In this document: positions 39,271-48,313 of the stretch, piece after piece | How the letters are laid out: every line of letters starts with the position of its first letter | Position numbering within the stretch: position 1 is the stretch's first letter | DNA from: Mediannikoviicoccus vaginalis | Lineage (GTDB): Bacteria; Bacillota; Clostridia; Tissierellales; Peptoniphilaceae | Reading direction: 5' to 3' | Assembly: GCF_928097925.1 (NCBI RefSeq) | Contig: NZ_CAKMRI010000001.1 | Location: forward strand, 620,001-684,000 | Length of the DNA: 64,000 bases | Translations under genes and position numbers: made by a program | Notes under the pieces: model-generated | What the model was told of the DNA's origin: nothing | Database searches by the model: none | What the model saw: only the letters and a program-made list of their open reading frames with translations

Positions 39271-39414
39271 TTAAAAGTCAAGGGCGAGCGTTAGCGAGTT
39301 TATTTACCCTTGACTTTTAAAAAGCGAATGGTTTTTGCTCCCTGCAAGGGTTTGGCTCCGCAGGACGCAAGCACCCTTTAGGGTGTATAATTGCGCCCTT
39401 AGAAAATCTAAGGG
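39271..39414. other. oriT-like region of nested element (MobQ type)
   Basis: Three inverted repeats: ttaaaagtcaaggg/cccttgacttttaa (14-bp arms, 39271-39320), accctttagggt (near 39373-39384) and cccttag-aaaat-ctaaggg (39396-39414). On the plus strand aatTGCGCCCTTAg (39389-39401) matches the MobQ nick-region consensus (AGTGCGCCCTT of RSF1010/pIP501/pSK41-type plasmids). It lies between the relaxase and DUF3847 genes. A homologous region occurs at 55092-55172 in the opposite orientation. Confidence 0.7.
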
Positions 39415-39448
39415 AGATTTGATTATTTACATACCCCTTTATTTTTTC

Positions 39449-39739
39449 TTAATTTGCTCTCATTATTCTTAGTGTTTCTTTAAATTCTTTTGTCTTTGTT
39501 GCTTCTTCTAGTAGGATTTTTATTTCTTCATCTGTTAGTTCTTCTGAATTTTCTATAAGGCTTTCTAAGATTGCTCCTCTTGTTATTAGCCTATGAGTTC
39601 TTTCTTTTCTTCTTTTTATTATATCTTGTTTTAATATCTTCTTTTCTTGATTTTTTAGTTGCCTTAATCTTTCTTCTGTATCGTTTATTTTTTCTTTTAT
39701 TTCTTTTGACTCTTGTCTTATTTGTTCTAATTTTTTCAT
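39449..39739 (-). CDS. DUF3847 family protein
   Basis: 96 residues, a charged coiled coil (EIKEKINDTEERLRQLKNQE) followed by RTHRLITRGAILES and a helical end. DUF3847 proteins always accompany MobA/MobL relaxases in mobilizable elements of Firmicutes; the homologue at 55203 sits in the same place in the second module. Possibly a relaxosome accessory protein. Confidence 0.8.
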   Translation of the reverse strand: MKKLEQIRQESKEIKEKINDTEERLRQLKNQEKKILKQDIIKRRKERTHRLITRGAILESLIENSEELTDEEIKILLEEATKTKEFKETLRIMRAN

Positions 39740-39799
39740 ATAAAACTCCTTTCTTGTAATAAAAAAACGACTAGATTTTTATTTCTAATCGTTTTCGTT

Positions 39800-40009
39800 T
39801 TAAATATTATAATTTGCTATATTCCATTTTAATTTTATGTTTTCTATATTTCTTTCCATGTAATCCCAATCTGAAGTACCTCTACTGTCTATTGGCAATT
39901 TAATTTTTATATCTGTCAATACTGTGCTAGATATTTGATCTTTATATTCAGTATTTTTTAAAGCTTGCCTAATAATTGAAGTTAAATAGAATGCTACTTC
40001 TCTATTCAA
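39800..40009 (-). pseudogene. Type I restriction specificity (HsdS-like) C-terminal scrap
   Basis: About 70 residues beginning at a TTG; the segment DIKIKLPIDSRGTSDWDYME is like the C-terminal end of target-recognition half-domains of HsdS proteins. An in-frame stop lies about 40 bases upstream. Probably the remains of a restriction locus deleted when the adhesin cargo arrived. Confidence 0.5.
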
Positions 40010-40096
40010 TTCTTTATTTTTTAATTTTAAACAACTTTAATAAACTGACAAATTTTCATGAAAATTTGCAGCCGATTTCATACCCGTCATACCAAA

Positions 40097-40130
40097 AAAC
40101 TATCCAAAGAATAATTTCAATGGATAGTTT
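40097..40130. terminator. Terminator after the sortase gene
   Basis: aaactatcca/tggatagttt stem with T runs on both strands; it serves the sortase-adhesin operon. A 15-base intron-5'-end-like sequence follows directly (see findings). Confidence 0.8.
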
Positions 40131-40144
40131 TTTATATTGCTAAT

Positions 40145-40810
40145 TTAATTGTTTATCTCTTCATCATTTTTGATTAGCTCAGCTTTTACTAAAAGCCTTT
40201 TATCGTTTTTGGGATAGGGGTGACACGCCATTAAAAAGAGTTTGGTCTTTCCTTCTTCTCGTGTAAATTTACTCCAATCCGTAGGTTCAATCACTTCTTT
40301 ATCTACTACTTTGTAATAGAGTTCTTCTTTCCTAGTAGTAATCTTTAGCTCATCACCTTTTTCCAACTTGTCGATATTTAGAAAGGATTGTGTTTCGTTT
40401 ATCCCTCCTCTGTGTCCCGCAAGAACAGTTATAGTATTTTCCTCTGAAGTCGGTATATCTGTATCTTCAACAATACCTGAACCTTCTAATAAAGATTGTT
40501 CATTTGTATTGTCACTAATAGGGGTAATTACTCCTATCTTATCGATTCTAAGAACGCCTATAGCTGTATCTTTTATAGAGTCTTTTGATGCAACATTTTG
40601 TTCTATCTCTTCAGGTTTATTCTCCTGTTCGTGATTTTCAAAAGGAGGTAATTCTTGCTTTATTTGTCTTTCCAGATTAATGGATTCTTCTTTCTTTAAT
40701 TCTATCCTCTTATGGTTTAGAAATAGAAAAGCAATAGAAAAAACAATGAATATTAACCCGACTGCAAGAAGAAATTTACTTAGATAATCTTTTTTTTGCT
40801 TATTTGACAT
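40145..40810 (-). CDS. Sortase (class C-like)
   Basis: 221 residues: N-terminal membrane anchor (FLLAVGLIFIVFSIAFLFL), then the sortase barrel with catalytic His in VLAGHRGGIN (~residue 130), Cys in LFLMACHPYP (~residue 195) and Arg in NDKRLLVKAE. AGHRG is the pattern of pilus/class C sortases; CHPY replaces the usual TCTPY. It overlaps the adhesin gene by 11 bases and must act on its LPKTG motif, anchoring or polymerising it. With only one LPXTG protein beside it, housekeeping-like anchoring is also possible. Confidence 0.88.
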   Translation of the reverse strand: MSNKQKKDYLSKFLLAVGLIFIVFSIAFLFLNHKRIELKKEESINLERQIKQELPPFENHEQENKPEEIEQNVASKDSIKDTAIGVLRIDKIGVITPISDNTNEQSLLEGSGIVEDTDIPTSEENTITVLAGHRGGINETQSFLNIDKLEKGDELKITTRKEELYYKVVDKEVIEPTDWSKFTREEGKTKLFLMACHPYPKNDKRLLVKAELIKNDEEINN

Positions 40811-41751
40811 TTTTCTTTCTTCTTGAATTTATTCTCTTTTTTCTTTGAATTCCAGCAAAAGTAGAAAGATTACCAAGTCCCAATAAAATCCAAGCATAGG
40901 TTGATGGATTTAATCCGTTTCCTGTTTTAGGTAGAGGCTTACCTGGTAAAGGAGTCTTAGGAGTATTTGGTTTAACTGGTTTTCCAGGATTATTTGGCTT
41001 TTCTGGCTCTTTTGGAGTTTCAGGCGTATTTGGTTCTTGTGGGTCATTAGGTTTATTTGGTTCTTCTGGCTTACCTGGCTCTGTTGGTTTTTCTTCTTTA
41101 TTTACAATTGTAAATCCATCTTTCATATTGCCAAGATAATTGACATCAAACCATCTTCCATCTAGTTTTATTGTATTTCCAACTTCACCAATTTCTTTTA
41201 TCGTATAGTGGTAGTCATGCTTTGAATTTGCACTTTCCTTAACATCTAAGTTCTTGAATTCTCCACTCCAATTATTATCTTTATTTAACTCAAGAAGTTT
41301 TCCTGTAGCTTTTCCATCTCGATATAGTTCAACCATGATTTTGTCTACTGGCTTATTTCCATATAAAGTCCAGTCTTTCTTAACTTTAATCGTTATAGTA
41401 TCTGGTTCAGATGGTGTTGGTGGTGTTTTAGGCTCTTCTTTATTTATTATTGTAAAGCCATCTTTCATAGACCCACTGTAATTTACTTTGTACCAATTTC
41501 CATTCAGCTTAATTGATCCTGTTTCTTCTCCGACTTCTTTTACTGAATATTTATAGGCCTCTTTTGAGTCTAATTTTTCTACTACGTCTAAGTCTTTAAA
41601 TTCTCCACTCCAATTATTGGCTTTGTTTAGTTCTAGCTTTTTGCCTGTAGATTTTCCGTCTCTATAGAGTTCTACCTCTATTTTTTCTACTGGGGCTGCT
41701 GTTTCTTTTCCATCTTTATCTTGCCAAATTTTTTCTACTTTAAGGTCTTCT

Positions 41752-42465
41752 TTTGATGGAGTAATTGGTGTCCATGGGCTTGAGGTTTCCTCTAACTTGT
41801 TTGTTATTTTAAAGCCTTCTTCCATAGATCCTGTGTAGCTTACTCTAAACTTTTTATTTTCTAGTTCATATAGACCTTTTTCTTCTCCTACTTCTTTTAC
41901 TGTGTATTCGTAGGCTTTTTCGGAGTCTAGTTTTTCTACTACATCTAAGTCTTTAAATTCTCCAGTCCAGTTGTTTTCTGCATTTAGAGTTAATTTTTTA
42001 TCTGTAGATTTTCCGTCTCTATAGAGTTCTACTTCGATTTTGTCTACTGGTGCGGATATTTCTTTTCCATCTTTTCCTTGCCAGATCTTTTCTACTTTGA
42101 TGTCTTCTTTTGATGGAGTAATTGGTGTCCATGGTGTAGAGGTTTCTTCTAACTTGTTTGTTATTTTAAAGCCTTCTTCCATAGATCCTGTGTAGCTTAC
42201 TCTAAACTTTTTATTTTCTAGTTCATATAGACCTTTTTCTTCGCCTACTTCTTTTACTGTGTATTCGTAGGCTTTTTCGGAGTCTAGTTTTTCTACTACA
42301 TCTAAGTCTTTAAAGACTACAGTCCAATTGTTGCCTTTGTTTAGTTCTAGCTTCTTATCTGTCTTTTCTCCATCTCTGTAGAGTTCTACTTCAATCTTTT
42401 CTACTGGTGCATCAATAGTTTTTCCATCTTTTCCTTGCCAGATTTTTTCTACTTTGATGTCTGTC
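41752..42465 (-). repeat. Near-identical 357-bp tandem Cna-B units
   Basis: Two adjacent adhesin repeat units of about 357 bp (119 codons) are almost identical at DNA level; for example aacttgtttgttattttaaa occurs at 41794 and 42151. More diverged units flank them. Such repeats permit copy-number change by recombination. Confidence 0.8.
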
Positions 42466-45400
42466 TTTGGTGGGTCTAGTGGAGTTGGTTTAATTGTCTC
42501 TTTATTTGTAATTACAGTGCTTTTCTTTGAGCTGTCATTTTCATAGCTAACTTCAAATGTTCTATCAGCAATTTTTACAAGTCCGTCAACTTCACCAACT
42601 TCTTTAGCAGTGTATTCATATTCTTTATTGTTAGCAAGATCTAGAGTCTTAAGGCCAATAAATGAATCGCTCCAACCATTATCTTTGTTTAAAGCTAAAG
42701 TTTTACCTTCAACTGCTTCACCATCTCTGTATAATTGAACTTGCACCTGATCAATATCATCTAAGTTTTTGCCTGGTAAGTTTTCCCATTTCTTTGAAAC
42801 TTTTAATTCAGTAGTTTTTATTGATACTTTCGTTGTATTAGCTCTTCTAGCATTTGTGGTTTCATTTCCCAGCTCATCAATTAAAGTAGATTGTAATATC
42901 GTCGTATTATAAGCCTTAATAGGATTATTCTTGTTATCTTTATTAGCTACGTAATCTGAGTATTCACTATAATTTTTAGGGATGCCTTCCATCTTTATAG
43001 TTAAATACAAAGAGGAGTTTTCTGGCATAATAAAATCATTTCCATCTTTTGTTTTTCTTAGATCTATTGCTATGGCTGTGATTTTATCCGATTCAGGTTT
43101 TACATCTGTCCATACATCCTTATTATCTAAATTACCCTGATCTGTTAATGTTCCATCTTCATTATAAATATGGATATTGTCCTTAGTAGAGTAATAATAT
43201 TTAGGAGCTACATCATATTTCCCACTATTTCCTTCTGTTATTTCCTTAAACTTACCTTGCCAATATGGGTTATTGCCATGGTCATCTTCAAGGACATCAT
43301 AGAAAATAAGGTTCTTTGTTCTAGTTTTTTCTGGAGTCTTGAGTCTTAATTTATATTCATACTCTTCCCCTTCATTAATTTCTAGCGAACTCTTAAAGAC
43401 TTCTTTTTGTGTTCCTACAGATTTTACATAGGAAAGTTCTGACGCTTTCGGTAAGTCTATTTTTTGTGTAGTGTCTCTAAAGAACTTATTTTGGATATCT
43501 TCCTGTCCTTCATTACTAATATTAGAAAAATCTCCGTACTTTTCTTTTAATCTTTCAGGGAATTTTTCACTGCTTACATCAGCGTTCCCATTTTTAATAC
43601 CACTAGTTGAATTAGGGCTAAAAGCTACCTTGTTGTCTAATTTAGAATCTAATTCTTCAATTTGATCGAAAGTTACAATAAGCCTATACCTGACTATTAT
43701 TGAAACTATATCTTTCACAGCTTCTTGTGCGCCAGAGGTGTTAACAGATATTTTCATCATCGTCTGCCCAGTACCCTTCCAGTTATCTATGAACTCAGTG
43801 GTATAGCTAAAGTCTTTCAAAACGTTTCCTTTAACATCCCCGTTATAATAACTTGGTCCCACATGAAAATTAAGCCATTTTGCAATTGATCCTAATCTAA
43901 TATCCTTTACATTCTTTTCTGTTATTCCTTTTGGAAGCAGGTCATAAAAGACAGATTCATTGAGTATTTTCCAATCAGCTGAAGTTGCTTTACCTGTCTG
44001 TTCTCTTAATTCAAAACCAATAGAATAGTCAATCTCTGCAGTTTTGTTGATTTGATCAAGCTCTCCAACAAGTTCTGATTGTTTACCCATATTCCCCTCA
44101 AATTTTGGTCCTTGAATATACAGGTTTGTCTTGTCTTTTGCATTAAGTTTCCTACTTCCATCTAATTTGCTTATTGAAGATGATGCCTCATTAGTGATTT
44201 TTACAGACCCATCAGCATCTAATAATTGTTTTATCCTATCAGAAGCTATTATTTTTGCACCTATATCAATACCTCCTGACATAAATGTGCCTCTGGTAAG
44301 GGTGAGTTCAACTTTAACAGAAACTGGCTTGCCATCCATACTAATTGGTTTATCATCACCATCAAATTGTAGCCAGCTATCTTTTGAGCTTAATTTCAAA
44401 TCTTTAAATTTTATCCATTCTCCTGCAGGATCATTTTTATAGAAAACCTCAGCTGTTCCAATATCACTTACTGTTCCCAATTCTTCTTCTTTATCACCAT
44501 CGGGAGTTTCAACAATTTCCTCTAAATACATACTCGGTTTTATTGATGTAAAATAATACTCATCCAGAGGGGTTAATTTTTCTGAATCATTTATAGATAG
44601 TGGCCCTTCGTCTATAAATTCAATTTTAGCCCCTATTCCTTTTTCTCTATCAAAACTCTTATACCTAGCTGAAAGATCAAAAGTTACATCTACAAAACCA
44701 TCCTCTAAAAAGATACCCTTATTATAAGCTGCATTTTTTGCTGTTTTAGAAAAGTCATCAATATCATGCTTATCTTCCATTTTTTTTGGTGGTTCATATT
44801 TGTATTGATGAGAAACTGTTATCTCATCATGAGAGTTGTGTTCATAGTTTGTATCAACACCTTCAATAGATACTTTATCTACATTTTTTATTGTTAGGTC
44901 AGGATTATCCTTTAATGAATCCTTCCTGTGTCTGCAGAGTATATAAAATAGCTTTTTCTCCTCTGGATAATAGGAGGAAGTACCTATTACAATTTTACCA
45001 TCTTTTGCTTGACCAACTATTTTGTACTTGTCACCATATTTGTCCAGTCGTGCTATAGCTTCTCCTGGTGTCACTTGTGGGTCAATAATTGTATTTACGG
45101 GTTGTAGATTATTTTCAAACTCAAAATTTATCTTCCATATTGTATAAAAATAATCTTCGGAGTCTTTTGGCTTTTCTCCCCAATTTTCATCCCACACTTC
45201 TCTTTTTTCTTGAACCCATTTAGAATTCCTTCCATTTTTCTTAATGTTGGTTTCAGTGTGATTTTTTAATTTTAGTGTATTTGATTTTATTGCTTGGCCA
45301 TTATTTTCTAAAGTAAAACTTGCTTGTATATCTTTTTCTAAACCACTTTCAACTCTATATGGATAATGTTTATAATTTAATACTGCATTCATACTATATT

Positions 45401-46062
45401 TTCCAGATATAGTCTCATAATTAGTCAAAACTAGGTCATTACCCTCGATACTATAAGAAAAAGAAGTTCTACCTCCTGTTTGCCCTTTTTTTACAAAAGG
45501 AATTGTATCCTTATCTAATTCGGCAGCTTTACTACCTCCTCTCTCATCAAGTAGAAAGTTTGGAATCCTAATCTTTACTTCACCTGGGGCTAAGCCCTCA
45601 CCATCTTTGACACTGATTGAGAAGTCAATATCCAAGGTAATTTTTTCAGAGCTTTTCCCACCAACAGTTAAAGTATCCTTTTCTATGCTTCCATCTCCGC
45701 TAGAATTCCATTTCAAATTCAAACTATAATCTGCTACTCTTTCTGACGGTGCATTTAATTTATTAATGTCTGTTGATGATTTATTTTGTAATTCTTCCCT
45801 GACCTCTTGGCCCTCTACATTTGAATTATCTAAACCTTGATTTTCTTCATTGACCTTGTCATTTTTTAATTGATTCGTTTTCTCAAGATTTTCATTATTT
45901 TCAGTATTTATCGTTTTTTCAATTGATGCTTCATCTTTTTTAATTTTTGATTCTTTTTCTTCAGGAGGATTGCTTATACTTAGTAGGCTTCCTTCGATGC
46001 CAATACTACCTTTTACATCTGTTTTATCCTCTACAAGGCTTGTAAATACTACCTTTAGAGTA

Positions 46063-46070
46063 CCCCCCCC
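46063..46070 (-). repeat. Homopolymer G8 tract in adhesin gene
   Basis: Eight C on the plus strand (G8 in the gene), a striking run in AT-rich DNA. It lies 123 codons after the start and sets the reading frame of the adhesin. Confidence 0.9.
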
Positions 46071-46509
46071 GATTCAGAATTAGGGTTATTTACTTGTGCT
46101 TTTGCAACTTGCACTCCGTCAAGAGTATGTACTACAAAGTTGCTTTTTGATGCCTTAAAACCTTTAGGAAGACTGACATTAAAATAGTCTCCTTTTTTAA
46201 TATCTGCTCCATATTCACTGGCATCCCAGTCTATTTCTAGTCTGCAGTCCTTGTCTTCCTCAATTTTCTCATTAAGATCAATGGTATTACCTTTTAGATC
46301 TTTGACTTCTATCCTACTAATTCTTGTTTTTGACAAATGATTTGCACCTTGCGCAAATGCTTCACCAGTTGGTACAATTGTACTTAACAGCATTAAACAA
46401 GCTAAAAAAAATGCTGTTATTTTTTTACATTTTAACATTATTTCCTCCTTTTCTTTCTTTTTTTCAGAAACATCCCATATATAATGAAATTTATTCCGAT
46501 GAAAAAGAA

Positions 46510-46539
46510 TCTATACACATAAATATTACCACTTTTCAA
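46510..46539 (-). promoter_or_regulatory. Adhesin-sortase promoter
   Basis: Minus strand TTGAAA (46534-46539), 18-base spacer, TATAGA (46510-46515). It leaves a leader of about 65 bases to the adhesin ATG. Confidence 0.5.
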
Positions 46540-46664
46540 GGTTTTTTGCCACTTTTTATGCATTTTCACATCAGTTTCACAAGACACTATTTTTAGTTTA
46601 CATATTAGAAGAGTTGGCTATAATTTTTTTGTGATGTCTTAGACCATAAGTTAGATTGACTAAA

Positions 46665-47086
46665 ATCGAGTAGGGGCTAATTTATAGTCCCTATCACACC
46701 ACCCGTACGTACCGTTCGGCATACGGCGGTTCAATATTTTCTTGTATCATATTATTTATTACTTATGTATCTATTTAACTTTATTCTTTTTGTATCTGAA
46801 CCTTAAGAGATGAATACGTCCTTCCTTGTGTTCCATCAAGTCATAGTACATCATTTTCAAATATTACAATAAATATCGTTCCTCCCTTCGCTCCATTTCC
46901 ATTACAGAAACTTCTTCACTACTATGGATTCTGCTGACTTCTCACTATTCGTTGTTACTACTATTTCGCTATTGCTTTCTCTCTCCTAGATGTCACCATC
47001 TAAAACTTGCAAGTCGCTATTAGATTCGTTGGTAACTACGCTCTGTAGGGATTTTTACCCCAGCATTAAAACATGCCCGTCATAAC
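46665..47086 (-). ncRNA. ORF-less group IIC intron
   Basis: The minus strand reads GTTATGACGGGCATG at the 5' end, then AATGCTGGGGTAAAAATCCC, GTTACCAACGAATCTAATAG and GCGACTTGCAAG (domain I), AAGTCAGCAGAATCCATAGT (domain III), GAACCGCCGTATGCCGAACG with GTACGTACGG (domain V) and a final hairpin ending CTACTCGAT. These are the landmarks of bacterial class C introns such as that of Oceanobacillus iheyensis. The ~422 bp contain no reverse transcriptase frame. Domain V has GGGTGGT where GGTGGT is usual, a one-base bulge that may impair splicing. It lies directly after the T run of a terminator, the normal IIC target. Confidence 0.8.
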
Positions 47087-47097
47087 AAAAAAATAAA

Positions 47098-47115
47098 GGC
47101 AGTCCGAATACTGCC
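47098..47115 (-). terminator. Terminator, copy of the 11094 terminator (intron target)
   Basis: GGCAGTATTCGGACTGCC plus T run, one base different from 11094-11111. The group II intron begins immediately after its T run. Confidence 0.8.
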
Positions 47116-47120
47116 AATAT

Positions 47121-47288
47121 TTATCTCTCTGTATCTTTGCTATGGTCTTTCTTATTTGACTTAGCTTTATCATCTGTCTTAAAGCTTTTTATTTGACCAG
47201 TCTCTTGATCAATGTTGTCTTCAGCTTCATCAAAGCCTAATACCAATTTCGGATAATCCCTAGCTTGATCTTCTATCCTTAAAGTCAT
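47121..47288 (-). CDS. Chimeric 55-aa protein carrying the OB-protein tail
   Basis: Starts ATG 47288 with GAGGAA upstream. The first half (MTLRIEDQARDYPKLVLGFD) is unlike the OB-fold protein, but the second half (GQIKSFKTDDKAKSNKKDH, ending DTER) equals the C-terminal tail of the OB-fold gene at 11117, and the DNA homology runs on through the terminator. The upstream part of the OB gene has been deleted. It is the clearest sign that the tail is a module. Confidence 0.6.
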   Translation of the reverse strand: MTLRIEDQARDYPKLVLGFDEAEDNIDQETGQIKSFKTDDKAKSNKKDHSKDTER

Positions 47289-47291
47289 TCA

Positions 47292-47510
47292 CTATTCCTC
47301 TTCACTAAAATTGTCTTCAAAACTAATAATATCATTAGGAGTGCAAGATAGAGCCTTACATATTCTTTCTAAATTTTTAAATGTAATTGGTTTATCCTTG
47401 CCCATTTGTGCCATAACATTTGTTGTAAGTCCTGCCATATCTATTACATCTGTTTTCTTTAATCCTTTTTTTGCTAACTGTATCCATAATGGTTTATAGT
47501 TAAGTGCCAT
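47292..47510 (-). CDS. Small Xre-type HTH regulator
   Basis: 72 residues; HTH core KKTDVIDMAGLTTNVMAQMG, then FKNLERICKALSCTPNDII. Paralogue of the regulator at 10771 by design and wording. AGAGGGATATT precedes the ATG. The 55-aa chimeric gene follows after 3 bases. Target unknown; perhaps it controls excision or the small membrane genes upstream. Confidence 0.75.
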   Translation of the reverse strand: MALNYKPLWIQLAKKGLKKTDVIDMAGLTTNVMAQMGKDKPITFKNLERICKALSCTPNDIISFEDNFSEEE

Positions 47511-47531
47511 AATATCCCTCTTTTTCTGTTC

Positions 47532-47611
47532 ATTAGATTTATTTAATTATAGTATGAATATTGATTTCATTCAATCTTACATTGATTTAGTGATTTGTTT
47601 TAGAGAATTTG
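47532..47611 (+). repeat. 80-bp direct repeat, copy 1
   Basis: Attagattta...gagaatttg; differs at 3 of 80 positions from copy 2 at 48059-48138 (offset 527). Copy 1 covers the last 8 codons of the 68-aa membrane protein gene and its downstream promoter-like DNA. Confidence 0.85.
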
Positions 47612-47793
47612 CGTCTTCTTTTTTCGAATTTATCTATTAAAGTCATAAATAAAACATCATAAACTATAAATAGTATAACTCCTATTATTACTCCAATTGG
47701 ATTTGGAAGTCCAAAATAACTGGCAGTTATAGCAATCGCAAAAATACATGTAATAACTATAATTTGAATTATTAGATACACTATTTTACCCAT
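47587..47793 (-). CDS. Small two-helix membrane protein, unknown
   Basis: 68 residues, two membrane helices (VYLIIQIIVITCIFAIAITA and IGVIIGVILFIVYDVLFMTL) and a basic end (KFEKRRRKFSKTNH). Overlaps the stop of the preceding small membrane gene by 8 bases, so it is translationally coupled. Not recognised. Confidence 0.55.
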   Translation of the reverse strand: MGKIVYLIIQIIVITCIFAIAITASYFGLPNPIGVIIGVILFIVYDVLFMTLIDKFEKRRRKFSKTNH

Positions 47794-47959
47794 TAGACTG
47801 CCTTAACATCATCAAAAGAAGAAACGAAATAAAAAAAATAAGTGCTATTATATAATCTCTTATTCTAAAAAAGAAGTACAATGATGACAAAAACGTCGTA
47901 AATATAGCTATTATCAATAGCATATTTCTGAACTTTTCTAATCTACTTTTACGCATCAT
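47786..47959 (-). CDS. Small membrane peptide gene (57 aa)
   Basis: Two in-frame ATGs (47959, 47956) after a GGAGG; the spacing favours 47956. The product has a basic start (RKSRLEKFRN) and two hydrophobic stretches (MLLIIAIFTTFLSSLYFFF, IIALIFFISFLLLMML). Its stop overlaps the next membrane gene. Size and tandem arrangement recall small toxin- or holin-like pairs, but no family was recognised. Confidence 0.55.
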   Translation of the reverse strand: MMRKSRLEKFRNMLLIIAIFTTFLSSLYFFFRIRDYIIALIFFISFLLLMMLRQSNG

Positions 47960-48056
47960 AAAGCCTCCAAACTCTCTGACAATTATCTATTGCATGGTTT
48001 AATGCAGTAACTTCAACAATGACTGCACCTTCCGCGGTAGCAACTTCACCCGCTCT
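47949..48056 (-). pseudogene. C-terminal scrap of an unidentified protein
   Basis: Open frame without a start: AGEVATAEGAVIVEVTALNH... ending VWRLYDA, with protein-like composition. Its upstream side ends at an in-frame stop exactly where repeat copy 2 begins (48057-48059), so the gene was cut there. It overlaps the start of the 57-aa membrane gene. Confidence 0.5.
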
Positions 48057-48058
48057 TT

Positions 48059-48138
48059 ATTAGATTAATTTAATTATAGCATAAATATTGATTTCATTCA
48101 ATCTTACATTGATTTAGTGATTTGTTTTAGAGAATTTG
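48059..48138 (+). repeat. 80-bp direct repeat, copy 2
   Basis: Second copy of the repeat at 47532-47611. It ends about 25 bases before the right attachment-site candidate of the nested element. Confidence 0.85.
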
Positions 48139-48154
48139 TTGTGTTATTCCGTCC

Positions 48155-48313
48155 TTATTTTGCCATAAATTGCTTAATACCTTGAGATTTAGCACCAGGG
48201 TTGTCATTCCCATAACCTTCCATCAGGTTGATAACACCCCATGCTCCAAGCCCTGCACCAATTGCTGTAACTAATATTTTTAATACATTTACTGCTTGTG
48301 TAAAAAATTCCAT
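48155..48313 (-). pseudogene. maff2, N-terminal fragment (split by insertion)
   Basis: 52-codon frame beginning MEFFTQAVNVLKILVTAIGA, with GVINLMEGYGNDNPGAKSQG, the Maff2-type ICE membrane protein, then GIKQFMAK and a stop supplied by the inserted element. RBS AGGAGG lies in the end of ssb, whose stop touches this ATG. The complementary half is at 32147-32230. A truncated 52-aa peptide could still be made. Confidence 0.85.
48162..48181. other. Right attachment-site candidate of the nested element
   Basis: Partner of 32211-32230; 16 of 20 bases agree, including gccataa and tgctt. The crossover must lie within this stretch. Confidence 0.65.

Larger units (their letters stand above)
40800..46438 (-). 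pseudogene. Cna-B repeat LPXTG adhesin, out of frame at a G8 tract
   Basis: If read through, about 1879 residues: signal peptide (ITAFFLACLMLLSTIVPTGEAFA), collagen-adhesin-like N-terminal domains, five Cna-B domains (near the C-terminus, K-V-x-K-x-W pattern with VELYRDG and YTVKEVGE), a Pro-rich wall region and LPKTG plus membrane helix and basic tail. The frame is broken at 46063-46070, where the coding strand has eight G: the first frame stops 4 codons later (46055), and the long frame is open but shifted. Nine (or six) G would restore one uninterrupted gene. RBS AGGAGG precedes the ATG. Coded together with the sortase. Either a phase-OFF allele or a homopolymer sequencing error. Confidence 0.85.

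Noticed and set aside
41080-42480. Regular repeats as a CRISPR array
   Set aside because: They are ~357-bp coding repeats of Cna-B domains, not short repeats with unique spacers. No CRISPR array was seen in the window.
45722-45722. TTG at 45722 as the start of the adhesin
   Set aside because: No RBS or signal peptide there; the frame stays open and protein-like upstream to the G8 tract, where it joins the signal-peptide frame.
46624-46745. Conserved GC-rich block as a riboswitch
   Set aside because: GAACCGCCGTATGCC...GTACGTACGG is group II intron domain V, and the rest of the intron is present upstream.
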